DNA of 64,000 nucleotides, taken from NCBI GenBank assembly GCA_903813345.2, contig CAIIXF020000003.1, positions 31,683,151 through 31,747,150 of the forward strand. Direction: 5' to 3'. Below are positions 1-12,300 of this stretch, one piece after another (position 1 is the first letter of the stretch; each line of letters starts with the position of its first letter). The stretch is from Owenia fusiformis (taxonomy: Eukaryota > Annelida > Polychaeta > Sabellida > Oweniidae). A model generated the notes under the pieces. It was not told the DNA's origin. It saw only the letters and a program-made list of their open reading frames with translations, and did not search any database. The translations under genes were made by a program, and so were the position numbers.

Positions 1-131
1 TGAAGATCAGAAAAATGCCAAATCTGCCTCTGCCTGTAGTCTGACTTATTAAGTGTATCATTTAAGTGGGTAAAGTGAAATTAAGTGTAACAGACATAAT
101 CCCAAAATCAGTGGCATAATACATTACTTAC

Positions 132-343
132 TTTGCAAATGGACTCTCCCGTTTTGAAGGAAACCCACTACCGCTTGTCGCTGTATCAATGTGTCCACAT
201 TGCACTACCAGATGGTTCAAGCGATCATGTGTTATCTTCCAGAATTCAGCCTCTACTACTTCAGGACTGGGGTCCTCTTTAAAATACATGGCCTGAATGT
301 TCCTAGCTATCCGTTGGTATTCTTTCAATGACATTGATTTACC
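132..343 (-). CDS. JARID2: JARID2 exon 13, start of JmjC region
   Basis: Acceptor attttcag, donor gtaagt; 70 codons plus 2 nt. Contains [11 protein letters not shown], then VVEAEFWKI and [16 protein letters not shown], the conserved block leading into JmjC. The last visible residues are SKRESPFAK. The following exon lies outside the window to the left. Confidence 0.95.
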
Positions 344-3300
344 CTGAAAATTAAATGTTTTTTAAATACAATACATCCAGGGTAGATAAATATCTGTGAC
401 CATAGTATAAATATCATCAATTGTCAGGGTCTCATAGCTAAGGTTGATGACATTTTAACACAACAATTTAACATCCTGGCATTCAGTCCATTGCTCAATA
501 GGCAACTCATTTTTCCAAGTTCATTGGCAAGAGTGAAAAAGGCATTAACATGACGAAAATGTCACCACCTAGTTTTCACAATATTTTAAGTCCAATCTTA
601 AGTCAGATTTGAACTTCTGGGAACTTGTAGATGATTTTGAAAAAAAATTGGTCAATGTGAAGCAAGTTCAAAAATACCTTTTTTGACCTTGAAAAGGTCA
701 TTAAAGGTCAATCTTACAAACGCCAACTGCCAGACCCCAACCACTAACCGTCGTCACAAAAATGGAGAGCATAACAATATGTCACCACTTTTAGTAATTG
801 ACATTGGGAGCCTGGCAGCTGTGAGTTTTGAACCAGTATTAATTTTACCTTTAAACAACACTCATCTTCCTCATCCTTTATCTTCTTTCTCTTTTGTCTC
901 TCTGCCAGGACCTGATGCTCTAACTTCAGCTTCTCATCCTTGGAAAGTGTGTCATATGATAGCAGATATTTACAGTAGGCGTCATAGAGTCTGGCTGGTC
1001 TGTCTTGGGACTGAAATATAAGGAGTTGAGGGCTCATCAGGGAGCATAACAGGAATTTCAATGCATATCAGTTAGCCGATTGCAGTATACTGTACATAAG
1101 CTCTTCTCAGTTTCAATTACAAGTTCACAATTCCGAAAGTAAATTAATTTTTCTTATTCATACAGACTATATTCATAGTTTATATTTCATAAGGCAGTGT
1201 GGGTCAAATTTTACATGTTTTAATTGTTATTTGCATAATTGTGGAAAAATATTACCAGTTTTTTCAATGGAATAATCTAAAAACATCCTAATTTTGGTAG
1301 TTTCAGAGAAGTTTTGATTTCATAAATATTACCAATTGTGATCATTGTGATTTTGTCTGTTCTAGATTGGTTTGATACTTCTGAATCTATAAATCTTACC
1401 AGTTTGGGTATTTTCAGAGCATCTGCGAGTTTATTGAATCCTTTCTTATTCTGAACATTCTGCAATCCTCCATGTTGTTGTAAAGTTTGAAGGAAATTCC
1501 ACATGTCAAGTTCTATGCCACCAAACTAAACAAGATAAATCAAATTGAACAAAAAATTATTAATTTTGAAAAATATACCTAGTAAGTTTATACAAAATTG
1601 ATGTATAGAATAAATAATTATTGAATATTAGAAGTATTTTTTTTAATTGTAATATGTTATAAGCTGTTTTCACTAAATGTGCAGACTAGTACCTTTTGAG
1701 ATTTTGCAAATGTTTCCACATTTCATGTAACTTGGCCTATTTTCCTTGTTTTGCATGTTGTAAGAAATTCTACTAAAATGCCTGCATCATTTAGGTGAAA
1801 CTTGGGAATGCAGTCTACCACAGAATATGAACACTTTAGATGGGTAATTCAACTATATTTAAAACAACTAAATTTGGACTAAAAATTAACACAATGAGTT
1901 GTTTCAGGTGAAACCTGTGCAAGTAAATACTTCAATATGTGAATACTACATGGGTTCAATTGTATTTCAAACAATTGAACTTAATCAAATAAGATACATA
2001 AAAGAACTTACCACAATGGGTTGCAGTTCTACACCTTGTGACTCCAAGTGCTTGCGAATACATTCTATCTTCTGTACATTTGGGCCCCATCTTTGATGAA
2101 GTTTGTGAACATGTTGGACTTGGCTAAAGAATCTCATATCTTCATTCAATTTAAACTCCGGCTAAAAATACAATACAAATTGCATATTCAGCATTTCATT
2201 AATAACTGCATTTACCATTACAATACAAAGTCTGAGTAAAGTTGAGACTTTATGGACACCTTGTACTTTAAACATGTACAAGTTGGAAGATTAGTTAGTA
2301 CTGTAACTCTTTTGCATGTACAGTATTTGTTATATATTGTCGTCAATAAAATGTTCCAGAGATATTTTGCATGCATACAATAAGTATTTTCACTTTGCTC
2401 ATTGTTCATTCAAGTTAACACAATAATCCTTGAATGTTGACAGACAGAGACAAGTGAGAGCTGAGCTGCATACAGACTGGGGAAAACTGCTCAAATTTCT
2501 CAGTTACAAGCTTGACCTATACAATGGGCTGAATGAACTGATATGGCAAAATTGTATACATTTTGTACAGATTTATCCAGTGAGGTTGGGAAATGTCATT
2601 AAATGCATCAAAGGAGAAGATGACCTACTCAATGACCTATTCTCATGAATTCAATGTAAGCAGGCTAATTTTCCATGTGATTTTTTCATTTGCTTTTTCA
2701 GTTATAAGATATTCTAAAGAAGCCCCTGGTTTCTAGACCTTTAGACCTAGAGATCCACCAGACCATGTTGACTGAAGGTGAAATCACAGAAATCGCAAGG
2801 TTAAATCAAGTACTAGGTCAATCAATAAGTTCATGAGTCACTTTCACTGGGCTAACAAACATACCTTCCAGCTAATAGGTGGCACTATTTTACACATGCC
2901 ATATGGTTCCGCCTGGTGCTTAATTGCATTTATATACTCTATGGGATTCTGGAATTGCTCTTCACTGGGATAAAACTCTGGGACGTCAACAATCCGCGAC
3001 GCTTCATTAGGTCCAGGAAATGGCCGACGTGGATAGGAAGGGGGGAGTTTCTGAGAGACAGGCTCCTTCTTTGCCTTGTTGAGACTACCTGATGGATAGA
3101 AAATTAATCTTTATTTATGATTTTAAGGTGACAATGGCACTAGTCCAAATACATTTTTTTCTCAAAAATTACTAGAGTATGAGCAAGTGGACACTTGCAT
3201 CAGGTGCTCAATAAGATATACATATCTCAAATAATTCAGAACCCCGATTATATGTTTTTATTTGGTTAACAGTGCAAGCCACGAGAGTTAACAAAAAAAA

Positions 3301-6300
3301 ACTTTTACCTGGGGGTCGGCCCCTCATTCTTCTGGAACTCTCCTCAGAACTACTCTGGGTTGCCGATGGTCTTGGTCTCAGGTGGGGTTCGTTTTTTATG
3401 TTTCCTCGTTGCACTTTTTTCTCTACTTTAGAATTATTTATCTGCTTGAGTTCCTTATCAGAATCAGATATCTCTTTTCCTGATTTCATTTGACGCTTTT
3501 TTAGCTTAAGTCTGTCCTTTTTTATTTTGAGATCATATTTTTCAGAAGATTTTGTGGTTTTTAGGGATTTTTTTCAGTTTTAGTTTTGACTTTGCTTTTA
3601 CAATATCTAGTTGTAACAATTTCTTCTGTTTAGAAGGAGAATTCTCCCTCGATTGTAGGGATTTTGACTCATCAGTGTCACTACTAAGCGATTTTGACAA
3701 TTTCTGAGATTTCATTAACCCTGATTTTGTAGGTGAACGTGATCGTTTATCTTTGCCTCTGGATTGTGACTCACTTATTCTATGTTTCTTTCTCTTTTTG
3801 AATATAATTTCCTGATCACTGTCACTTGCAAAACATTCTTCTATTAAATGTTTCCGCTTTTGACTGACTGTCTTTTCTTTCAGTTTTAACTTCTTCAGTT
3901 TTTCCCTTTCACGATGCATCTTTACTCTTTTTAGTTTTTCTTTTAATTTCTGCACAGTCTTCGCCATTCTCGGTGATTTTGGTGGCGACTTTGATGCTGA
4001 AGATGAGCTAGATTTTTCAACATCCATGGGGTAGACAGGTTGTAAATCAGGGGGATTCGAGCTCTTTCTAATGGTTTTTGGTGGGGTCACAGGAATAAGA
4101 TCTGGCATTTTTGGTGAGCGCCCTCTTTTGGATTTTCTAGCAGGACTTGAGTGACCCGATCCACTTCTGACAGACTGAAAAAACAAAGAAATTTTGTCAT
4201 CCCATCGAAATCATAATATGAAACTTAAAATGAGCAAGTTCATACTTTTAAATATTAAAAAAAACATATTGATTTCATATTTGTTCATGGTATCTTGGGC
4301 TAACTGGTTGTATGCAAAAATGCTTTTCACAGCTATATAATGTATTTTTACATGTTTTTATCCATAACAGTTATTTATAGATCACTATACATTCAGTAAA
4401 CATCCAACAAATAACAATAAAATGTCACATTTAAGAACACATTACTAAAGAAACTGAATTATAACCACATTCCAACATATAATTACAAACAAATAGTCCA
4501 GAACATACAGAAATAGCACATCTTTTGGATAAGTGCATCAGCCATATGGTAATTAAAGTACAAAAGAGAAAATATGCATTTTAGTTATCATATATATCTC
4601 AAAGTCATAAAAGGATATGTCATTTTAATGTACGATGCAATAAATGGCAATGCCATGATCAAATGAGTGCATTTTTAATTGTAATTTTAAAAGTGTTACG
4701 GAATTTTTCAGAAAGGTTGAGTGCCAATTAGAAAAGCAGACACCTATCAATTATCTCAATGGCAGAGCATTATAATAATAAAAATCACTTTTATGCCATA
4801 AATCTGAATGTTTCAATACATTGGGAAACAGAAATTAAACATTAATAAATAACATAAGACCTGTGAGTTAAGATGAATTTAACATTACTTTTTTTGCCAT
4901 GCATAAATTGAACATTTTTTTAAAATATGGTCATGCTCATATTTATCTACATTTCCCAAATGGAGATTGTAGTCTTACAGATATACTGGGGATACATGAA
5001 CTATAAACAATATGTACACAGCTATATAGCATCCATTCACAGCTGGGTCCACATACATGTACAGCATACAGCAAGATGAATTTTGTTTGTTTTATCATGC
5101 CAAGGTCTAAATAAATATGAATATAGCCGATAAGTGAACAGAAATAATGAAAACATTTAACATCAAACAAAAGTAACAGCCTTTATCAATGAATTTAAGA
5201 CACTGAAGAACATGCAGGGGGTATGAAAGAACCTTGTAAAAGCCTGGAGCCATAACAGAGGGAGGAAGAGGGAACAGCTCCGAAGCAGATAGAGGAAGAC
5301 ATGGGGCCTTTGCACGTGAGAAGTATGGGACAACTCGGGCACAGTCTGTGTTACAGGCACCAGATGTCATGTCAGTAGGAGAGCCGACACTGGTTGTCGT
5401 AGCAACGCTTGTTGTCAGGTTCTACAAAACAATGGAAAGTGAAAATAACCAACAAATGTTGTTTTGTTCTAATATTCCTACTCATGCAGAAATTGCAGTA
5501 AATGTAGAGGCTTGGACACTTTCTACTAATAAGAGTAATAAGAATTGTTCACTAATTCAAACCTAGATGACCTGCAGTGACAAAATCAGCACTTAAATAT
5601 TAGTAAACAAGGCATTAACATGCAAAATGTCACCACCTGCCATTTGTTACAGATACTGAATGCCAGATGCTGGACGGCAACCGCCATCACAAAAAATGAA
5701 GAGATAACAATATGTCACAACTTTTGGTGGTGACATAATAATTAAATTAGAGAGACAGAGAAGATGGTGAATTATTTAAAATAATCCAATTGCTCAAAAG
5801 TTAGTATGGGGTAAGGATATATCTTATGGCTAAAGATTGAATAAAGTACAAAATAGTTTATAAATTTCAGAAAGGCTCAAAAAATGCATATTCATGTGAA
5901 TGCACGTACCAATGGCTTAACCCCCAAATCACTGAGGTCGCCTATATCACTACTGCTCTTAGAGGTTGCAGGAGAACCTTGTCGTGAGCGCCGTTTGTGG
6001 CCACTAGATTTCCTGCTAGGTGGAGGCGTGTCTACCACAGATTCGTTGTTAAAAATCATGTCGGTGAAGTCCAAGTGTTTGGGTAGTGCATCTGTACCTA
6101 GAAGTAATTTAAGTCGGAGAGTTAGATAGGTGAAGCACAAAACTCAAAAACCAATTAAATGCCATTAAACCATTAAAAAAATCGTCGGTGATCAAACATA
6201 CTCAAATAGTACATTAAGATTTTTACATTCATCTAATCATAAAACACCATGATTTTAGGATGTTCATTTCAAATTGGACAGATGTTTTACAGAATCAATA

Positions 6301-9300
6301 ATTATTACTATTTTAATTGATCCCAAGGTTTACTTTTCAAATGATTTGTGAAAAGCATTACTTAAACAATGCCAATTTGTATGAATTAATCAATAAAAAA
6401 TATCATTAATATTATATTTCTAAAATAAGACATTAACCTATATAAATTACATCAAATGAATACATCTCCATGATCTATGACAACAAACCTTTTGTGAACC
6501 TATACAACCAATATGGCGACTGGTGGCCAAAATGTATTTATACATTTACTTTTCTAAAAAAAAACTGAAAAAGGTCAAATTTGAAATTTTCAAGGTCAAA
6601 TTTCAACTTGATCTAAATTGACCAAACTTTTTTTTAAATAACATCTACAAGTTCTCAGGATTCCAAATCTGGCCTTACTTTTGACCTTTGACCTTTGGTT
6701 GACCTTCAGTGACCTTCGAAAGGTAAAAAATACAAACCTCTCAAACATAAGAATGTTAGGAAATCAGCTGTATTGATCAACTTTGAAGATGTATTGATGC
6801 TGCTGTTAGATACATTCCCTGGGGTTGCCATGGCCTTCTGAGGGGTAGTAGAGGGGGTCAGGTTCCTGGGGGTGAGGCTCCTGGGGGTCGTACTAGGGCT
6901 ACATGGACGTGATGACCCCTGAGCGAACTTCCGCTGGGCATGGATCAGTGGTGATCTGAAATATGACCTATGAATACAAGAGCGTATTATTATCTAGCTA
7001 AGCAAGCAGCGGAAATATAGGTGCATTATACAGCCAATATAATTATCTCAGTCTAATAAGCTTAATTCTCATGCCCGTAGCCAACTTTTATTCAGAGGCA
7101 AATAATTATTCAAGAGAAGGGGCAAGAATTTATTAAGGAGAGTGGCAAAAGTTTATTCAAGAAAGGGGAAAACAGTTATGCAGGAAAGTGGGTAACATAT
7201 ATTCTTGAAAGGGGGCAAGCATTAATTCAAGAGAGGGGGCGAGCATTTATTCAAGAGAGGGGGCAAGCATTTATTCAAGAGAGGGGGCAAACATTTATGC
7301 AGAAGAGGGGCCAAATAAGTATTCAGGAGAGGGGGCAAGCATTTATTCTGGAAAGGGGGCAACACTAACTCAGGAGAGGGGGCAAGCATTTATTCAAAGG
7401 AGAAGGCAAACATTTATGCAGGAAAGTGGGCAACATTTATTCTTGAAAGGGGGCAAGCATTAATTCAGGGAGGAGGCAAGCATTTATTCAAGAGAGGGGG
7501 CAAGCATTTATTCAAGAGAGGGGCTAACATTTATGCAGAAGATGGGGCAAATATGTATTCAGGAGAGGAGGGCAACATTTATTTTGGAAAGGGGGCAACA
7601 TTAACTCAGGAAAAGGGGCAAGCATTAGTTCAATCGAGGGGGCAAATATGTATTTAGGAGAGAAGGCAAACATTTATTCAAGATGGCACAGATTTATTTA
7701 GAAGATGAGGCAAAAAATAAATTCAGAAAAGGGTAAGGATTTATTCAGGAAGTCTAATTCAAGTGAGTGAGCACAAATTGGCCAGTTTAATATAAATAAA
7801 TTTTAATTAAATATTTCAGATCGAAAGTAGGCATTATAATTTTGTAGATTAGTTTGCAAATTGATAAAATATAGCATGTTTTGTAAGATATAGAAAGAAA
7901 GGATACTTTGAACACAAAATTGTATGTGATCAATAAATAAAGTGACTTATTAAAAGTGACTACATGATTAATCTACTGTATAAATCTATTTTATCAGCTA
8001 GCGAAGTATTTGCAATACAATCTACAAATGTCACAAAACTAAACTAGGTTTAATACCCCTAAATCTAATATGCTTCATGATTATAATATATTTATAGTAA
8101 TTTTCTAATATATTCAATTTCTATTTATTCAAATCAACTAATAGACATACTTCTTAGCTGCGCCATCTGACTCATTCCCAGATTTCCCAGCCTCTGTTTT
8201 CATTTTATCTTTTGGCGTTGAGTACCCATGTCGCACTGGGTCATCCTTCATATGCAGGGGATCAGAATTATCCCTACTGGGAGAGAGCTTTACAGGGGTT
8301 GTCTCAGATTTACAATGCCTGGAGAGTGATTTCCTTGGAACACCAGGCATTTCTGATGATTCAATGTTTCTGGCTGGAGAATGCGAGATAAATCTTGAAT
8401 CAATTGTGGCGTTTTTAAATTCTTGGAATGTATGACTTTCAACTGGATTTGGCGATTGAGATCTTGAATCGGGGGAGCGTGTTTCTTGTAGTGATGCGTA
8501 GAGGGCTTTGTTCAGTTCTTTTTCTTCGATCCTCGACAGACCCGCTGTGGATTCCTGAAAATACAAAAATCATGTCTAAATATGTCTAAAATGTATGTTC
8601 CTACTTTTTCTATCAATATTCCATAATGAACGAGCAAATTGTTAGTTCAAATTCTCTCTGCCAGGTGTTCTGAATCAAGAAATTCTAAGATTACAAAGGT
8701 GAATGTCTGCCTTTTCAAGTCTAACTGGTGCTTTAAGACATATCCTGTAACCATATTTTTTAAGAAAACAGGTATGAAGATGAAGAAGTAAGGGTAATAC
8801 AAGTTCATGATTTCTCCTACACGACATGTTGCCACTTTAAGCTTCTGAACTGTCCAGATCAAAGGCTTAAGGCCAATAGAAATAATTGTAAATAAAGAAG
8901 GGAGGGCAATCAATCAATGTTTATCTACTTCAGCAGCCATCTTTATATCGGCCCAAAACCTATATGGTCCAGATCATTAAGCTCCCATTTTAAAGACTAT
9001 GTCCTCAAATTGATGTTAAATATTGGTGACTTACAAGGGCTTTTGGAATGATGATTCTCTTAGGCCTGTTAGCAAGAAGTGTCTCTACAGGTGATACTGG
9101 GCTTTCCTTGCTACCACTTGGACTTGACATAACAGGACTTGCACTGAAAACATTATACATGTATTTACAAGTGATACTGGGCTTTCCTTGCTACCACTTG
9201 GACTGGACATAACAGGACTTGCACTGAAAACATTATACATGTATTTACAGGTGATACTGGGCTTTCCTTGCTACCACTTGGACTTGACATAACAGGACTT

Positions 9301-12300
9301 GCACTGAAAACACATTATACATGTATTTACAGGTGATAATGGGCTTTCCTTGCTACCACTTGGACTGGACATAACAGGACTTGCACTGAAAACATTATAC
9401 ATGTATTTACAGGTGATACTTGGCTTTCCTTGCTACCACTTGGACTGGACATAACAGGACTTGCACTGAAAACATTATACATGTATTTACAGGTGATAAT
9501 GGGCTTTCCTTGCTACCACTTGGACTGGACATAACAGGACTTGCACTGAAAACATTATACATGTATTTACAGGTGATAATGGGCTTTCCTTGCTACCACT
9601 TGGACTTGACATAACAGGACTTGCACTGAAAACATTATACATGTATTTACAGGTGATAATGGGATTTCCTTGCTACCACTTGGACTTGACATAACAGGAC
9701 TTGCACTGAAAACATTATACATGTATTTACAGGTGATACTTGGCTTTCCTTGCTACCACTTGGACTTGACATAACAGGACTTGCACTGAAAACACATTAT
9801 ACATGTATTTACAAGTGATACTGGGCTTTCCTTGCTACCACTTGGACTGGACATAACAGGACTTGCACTGAAAACACATTATACATGTATTTACAGGTGA
9901 TACTGGGCTTTCCTTGCTACCACTTGGACTGGACATAACAGGACTTGCACTGAAAACACATTATACATGTATTTACAGGTGATACTGGGCTTTCCTTGCT
10001 ACCACTTGGACTGGACATAACAGGACTTGCACTGAAAACACATTATACATGTATTTACAGGTGATACTGGGCTTTCCTTGCTACCACTTGGACTGGACAT
10101 AACAGGACTTGCACTGAAAACATTATACATGTATTTACAGGTGATACTTGGCTTTCCTTGCTACCACTTGGACTGGACATAACAGGACTTGCACTGAAAA
10201 CATTATACATGTATTTACAGGTGATACTTGGCTTTCCTTGCTACCACTTGGACTGGACATAACAGGACTTGCACTGAAAACATTATACATGTATTTACAG
10301 GTGATACTTGGCTTTCCTTGCTACCACTTGGACTTGACATAACAGGACTTGCACTGAAAAACATTATATTATCATAGAACAAAGAATGTATATTGCAGGG
10401 TTGATACTTGATAGTTATTGTGTGTGCGCTATTCTAAAATTTAACCAGAACAACGCCAACGCCAAAGCGTAGCGAATCCCATCGAACAGAAATGGCTGGC
10501 ATTTTTACAAACGAAGCGCAAATATCATAAAACAACACACCAGAAAGGCCACCATTTTCAAAATGGTTGCTCACTAGCCAAGTTGTCATCAGAAGAAATA
10601 ATATGCTTTTAAGTAGCCACCTCTAAAATTTTTTGAAAAATCGCACACGTACTTGTAAAATAACACACGTAAAAATGGTGGCCATTTTTCAAAATGGCCG
10701 AAAATGGCCGACTACTCCCCAAAGTTTTATTAAACAATGTGCCATGCTTAAAGTATTCACATATCAAATATGAACAAAATCGCTCCACCACTTTTCGAGT
10801 TATAGTAAAATACGTTAAAATGGCGGCCATTTTTCAAAATGGCCACCTTCTACCAAAAGCGTCATTAGAAATAGACGGTGTTCCATGCTTATAGTATTTA
10901 CATACCAAATATGAACAAAATCGCTCCACTACTTTTCGAGTATTAGTAAAATACGTTAAAATGGAGGCCATTTTTCAAAATTGTTTTCAAAATGGCCGCC
11001 TTCTACCAAAAGTGTCATAGGACAGTGTGCCATGCTTATAGTATTCACATACCAAATATGAACAAAATCGCTCCACTACTTTTCGAGTTATAGTAAAATA
11101 CATTAAAATGGCGGCCATTTTTCAAAATATTTTTCAAAATGGCCGCCTTCTACCAAAAGTGTCATAGGACAGTGTGCCATGCTTATAGTATTCACATACC
11201 AAATATGAACAAAATCGATCCACTACTTTTCGAGTTATAGTAAAATACGTTAAAATGGCGGCCATTTTTCAAAATGGCTGCCTTCTACCAAAAGTGTCTT
11301 TAGACAGTGTGCAATGCTTATAGTATTCACACACCAAATATGAACAAAATCGCTCCACTTTTTTTTTGAGTTACAGCAAAAATCGTAAAATGACGAGTAA
11401 AGGCCGCTATTTTTCAAGATGGCTGCCATGTGCTTTTTAATATCTACATTTGTAGCATTATTAATGTCCTTTATAATTTTTTTTACATTTAAAACATATT
11501 GCTATTACAGTTTTACATATTGCACCTAAATTACTGTAAAATCGTCACTAAAATGGCCGCCATTTTGAAATGAGCGGCCATTTTGAAAATCGGCTTTCGA
11601 GCAGAACTTCTACCCCCATAGGGTATATGTGTACGAAATATGAACAAAATCGGGCCAACGGTATTTGAGTTATTGCCCGGACGGACGGACGGACAGACGG
11701 ACGGACGTACGGACGGACGGAGGCGTTCCCTATATCCCTCCGAACTTTGTTCGATGGGATAATAAATTATATAAAATCTAAAATTAGAAAATCATGAGCT
11801 ATCTTTAGTCTGATTAGTCAAATTGGATTGTGAAAAGCAAAAGTCTGTAAGTATCTAAGAACATCTCATGATCACTCAATAAATTTTTGATGAAGTCAAA
11901 ACATGTGAAAATAATCAATACAATCATGTCAATCATTAATTATCGCAACGTGGACTGCTTGCTCATGAAAACCTTTTTGATATACACCCGTTGTGGATGA
12001 CCATTCCTTAACGATTCACTTAACGATTCGCAGCACCACACTCTATTTAGCTCCCTCCACACCCTATTGGCAAATCATGACTGTTTCCAGTCTAAACTTG
12101 ACTGGATATACAATAATAGCATGTAAAAAGGATAAAACATAACATAAATATGATTTATCACGATTGAACCGTTATTCTGAAGATGCTAGCACCACACCCT
12201 AAATATTTCCCTGTGAGAGCCCTGTACACCCATTATGGATGACCATTCCTTAATGATTCACTACATGGACTGCTTGCTCATAAAAACCTAAACACGCATT

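Noticed and set aside
744-848. Continuation of the ORF past the JARID2 exon 12 donor
   Set aside because: A good donor lies at 848 and phase-0 joining to 343 restores the conserved JARID2 sequence; the extra residues are intron.
9420-10342. Two 64-aa ORFs on the plus strand with repeated FLATTW/LPLGLD
   Set aside because: Plus-strand shadow of the 80-bp array whose coding strand is minus.
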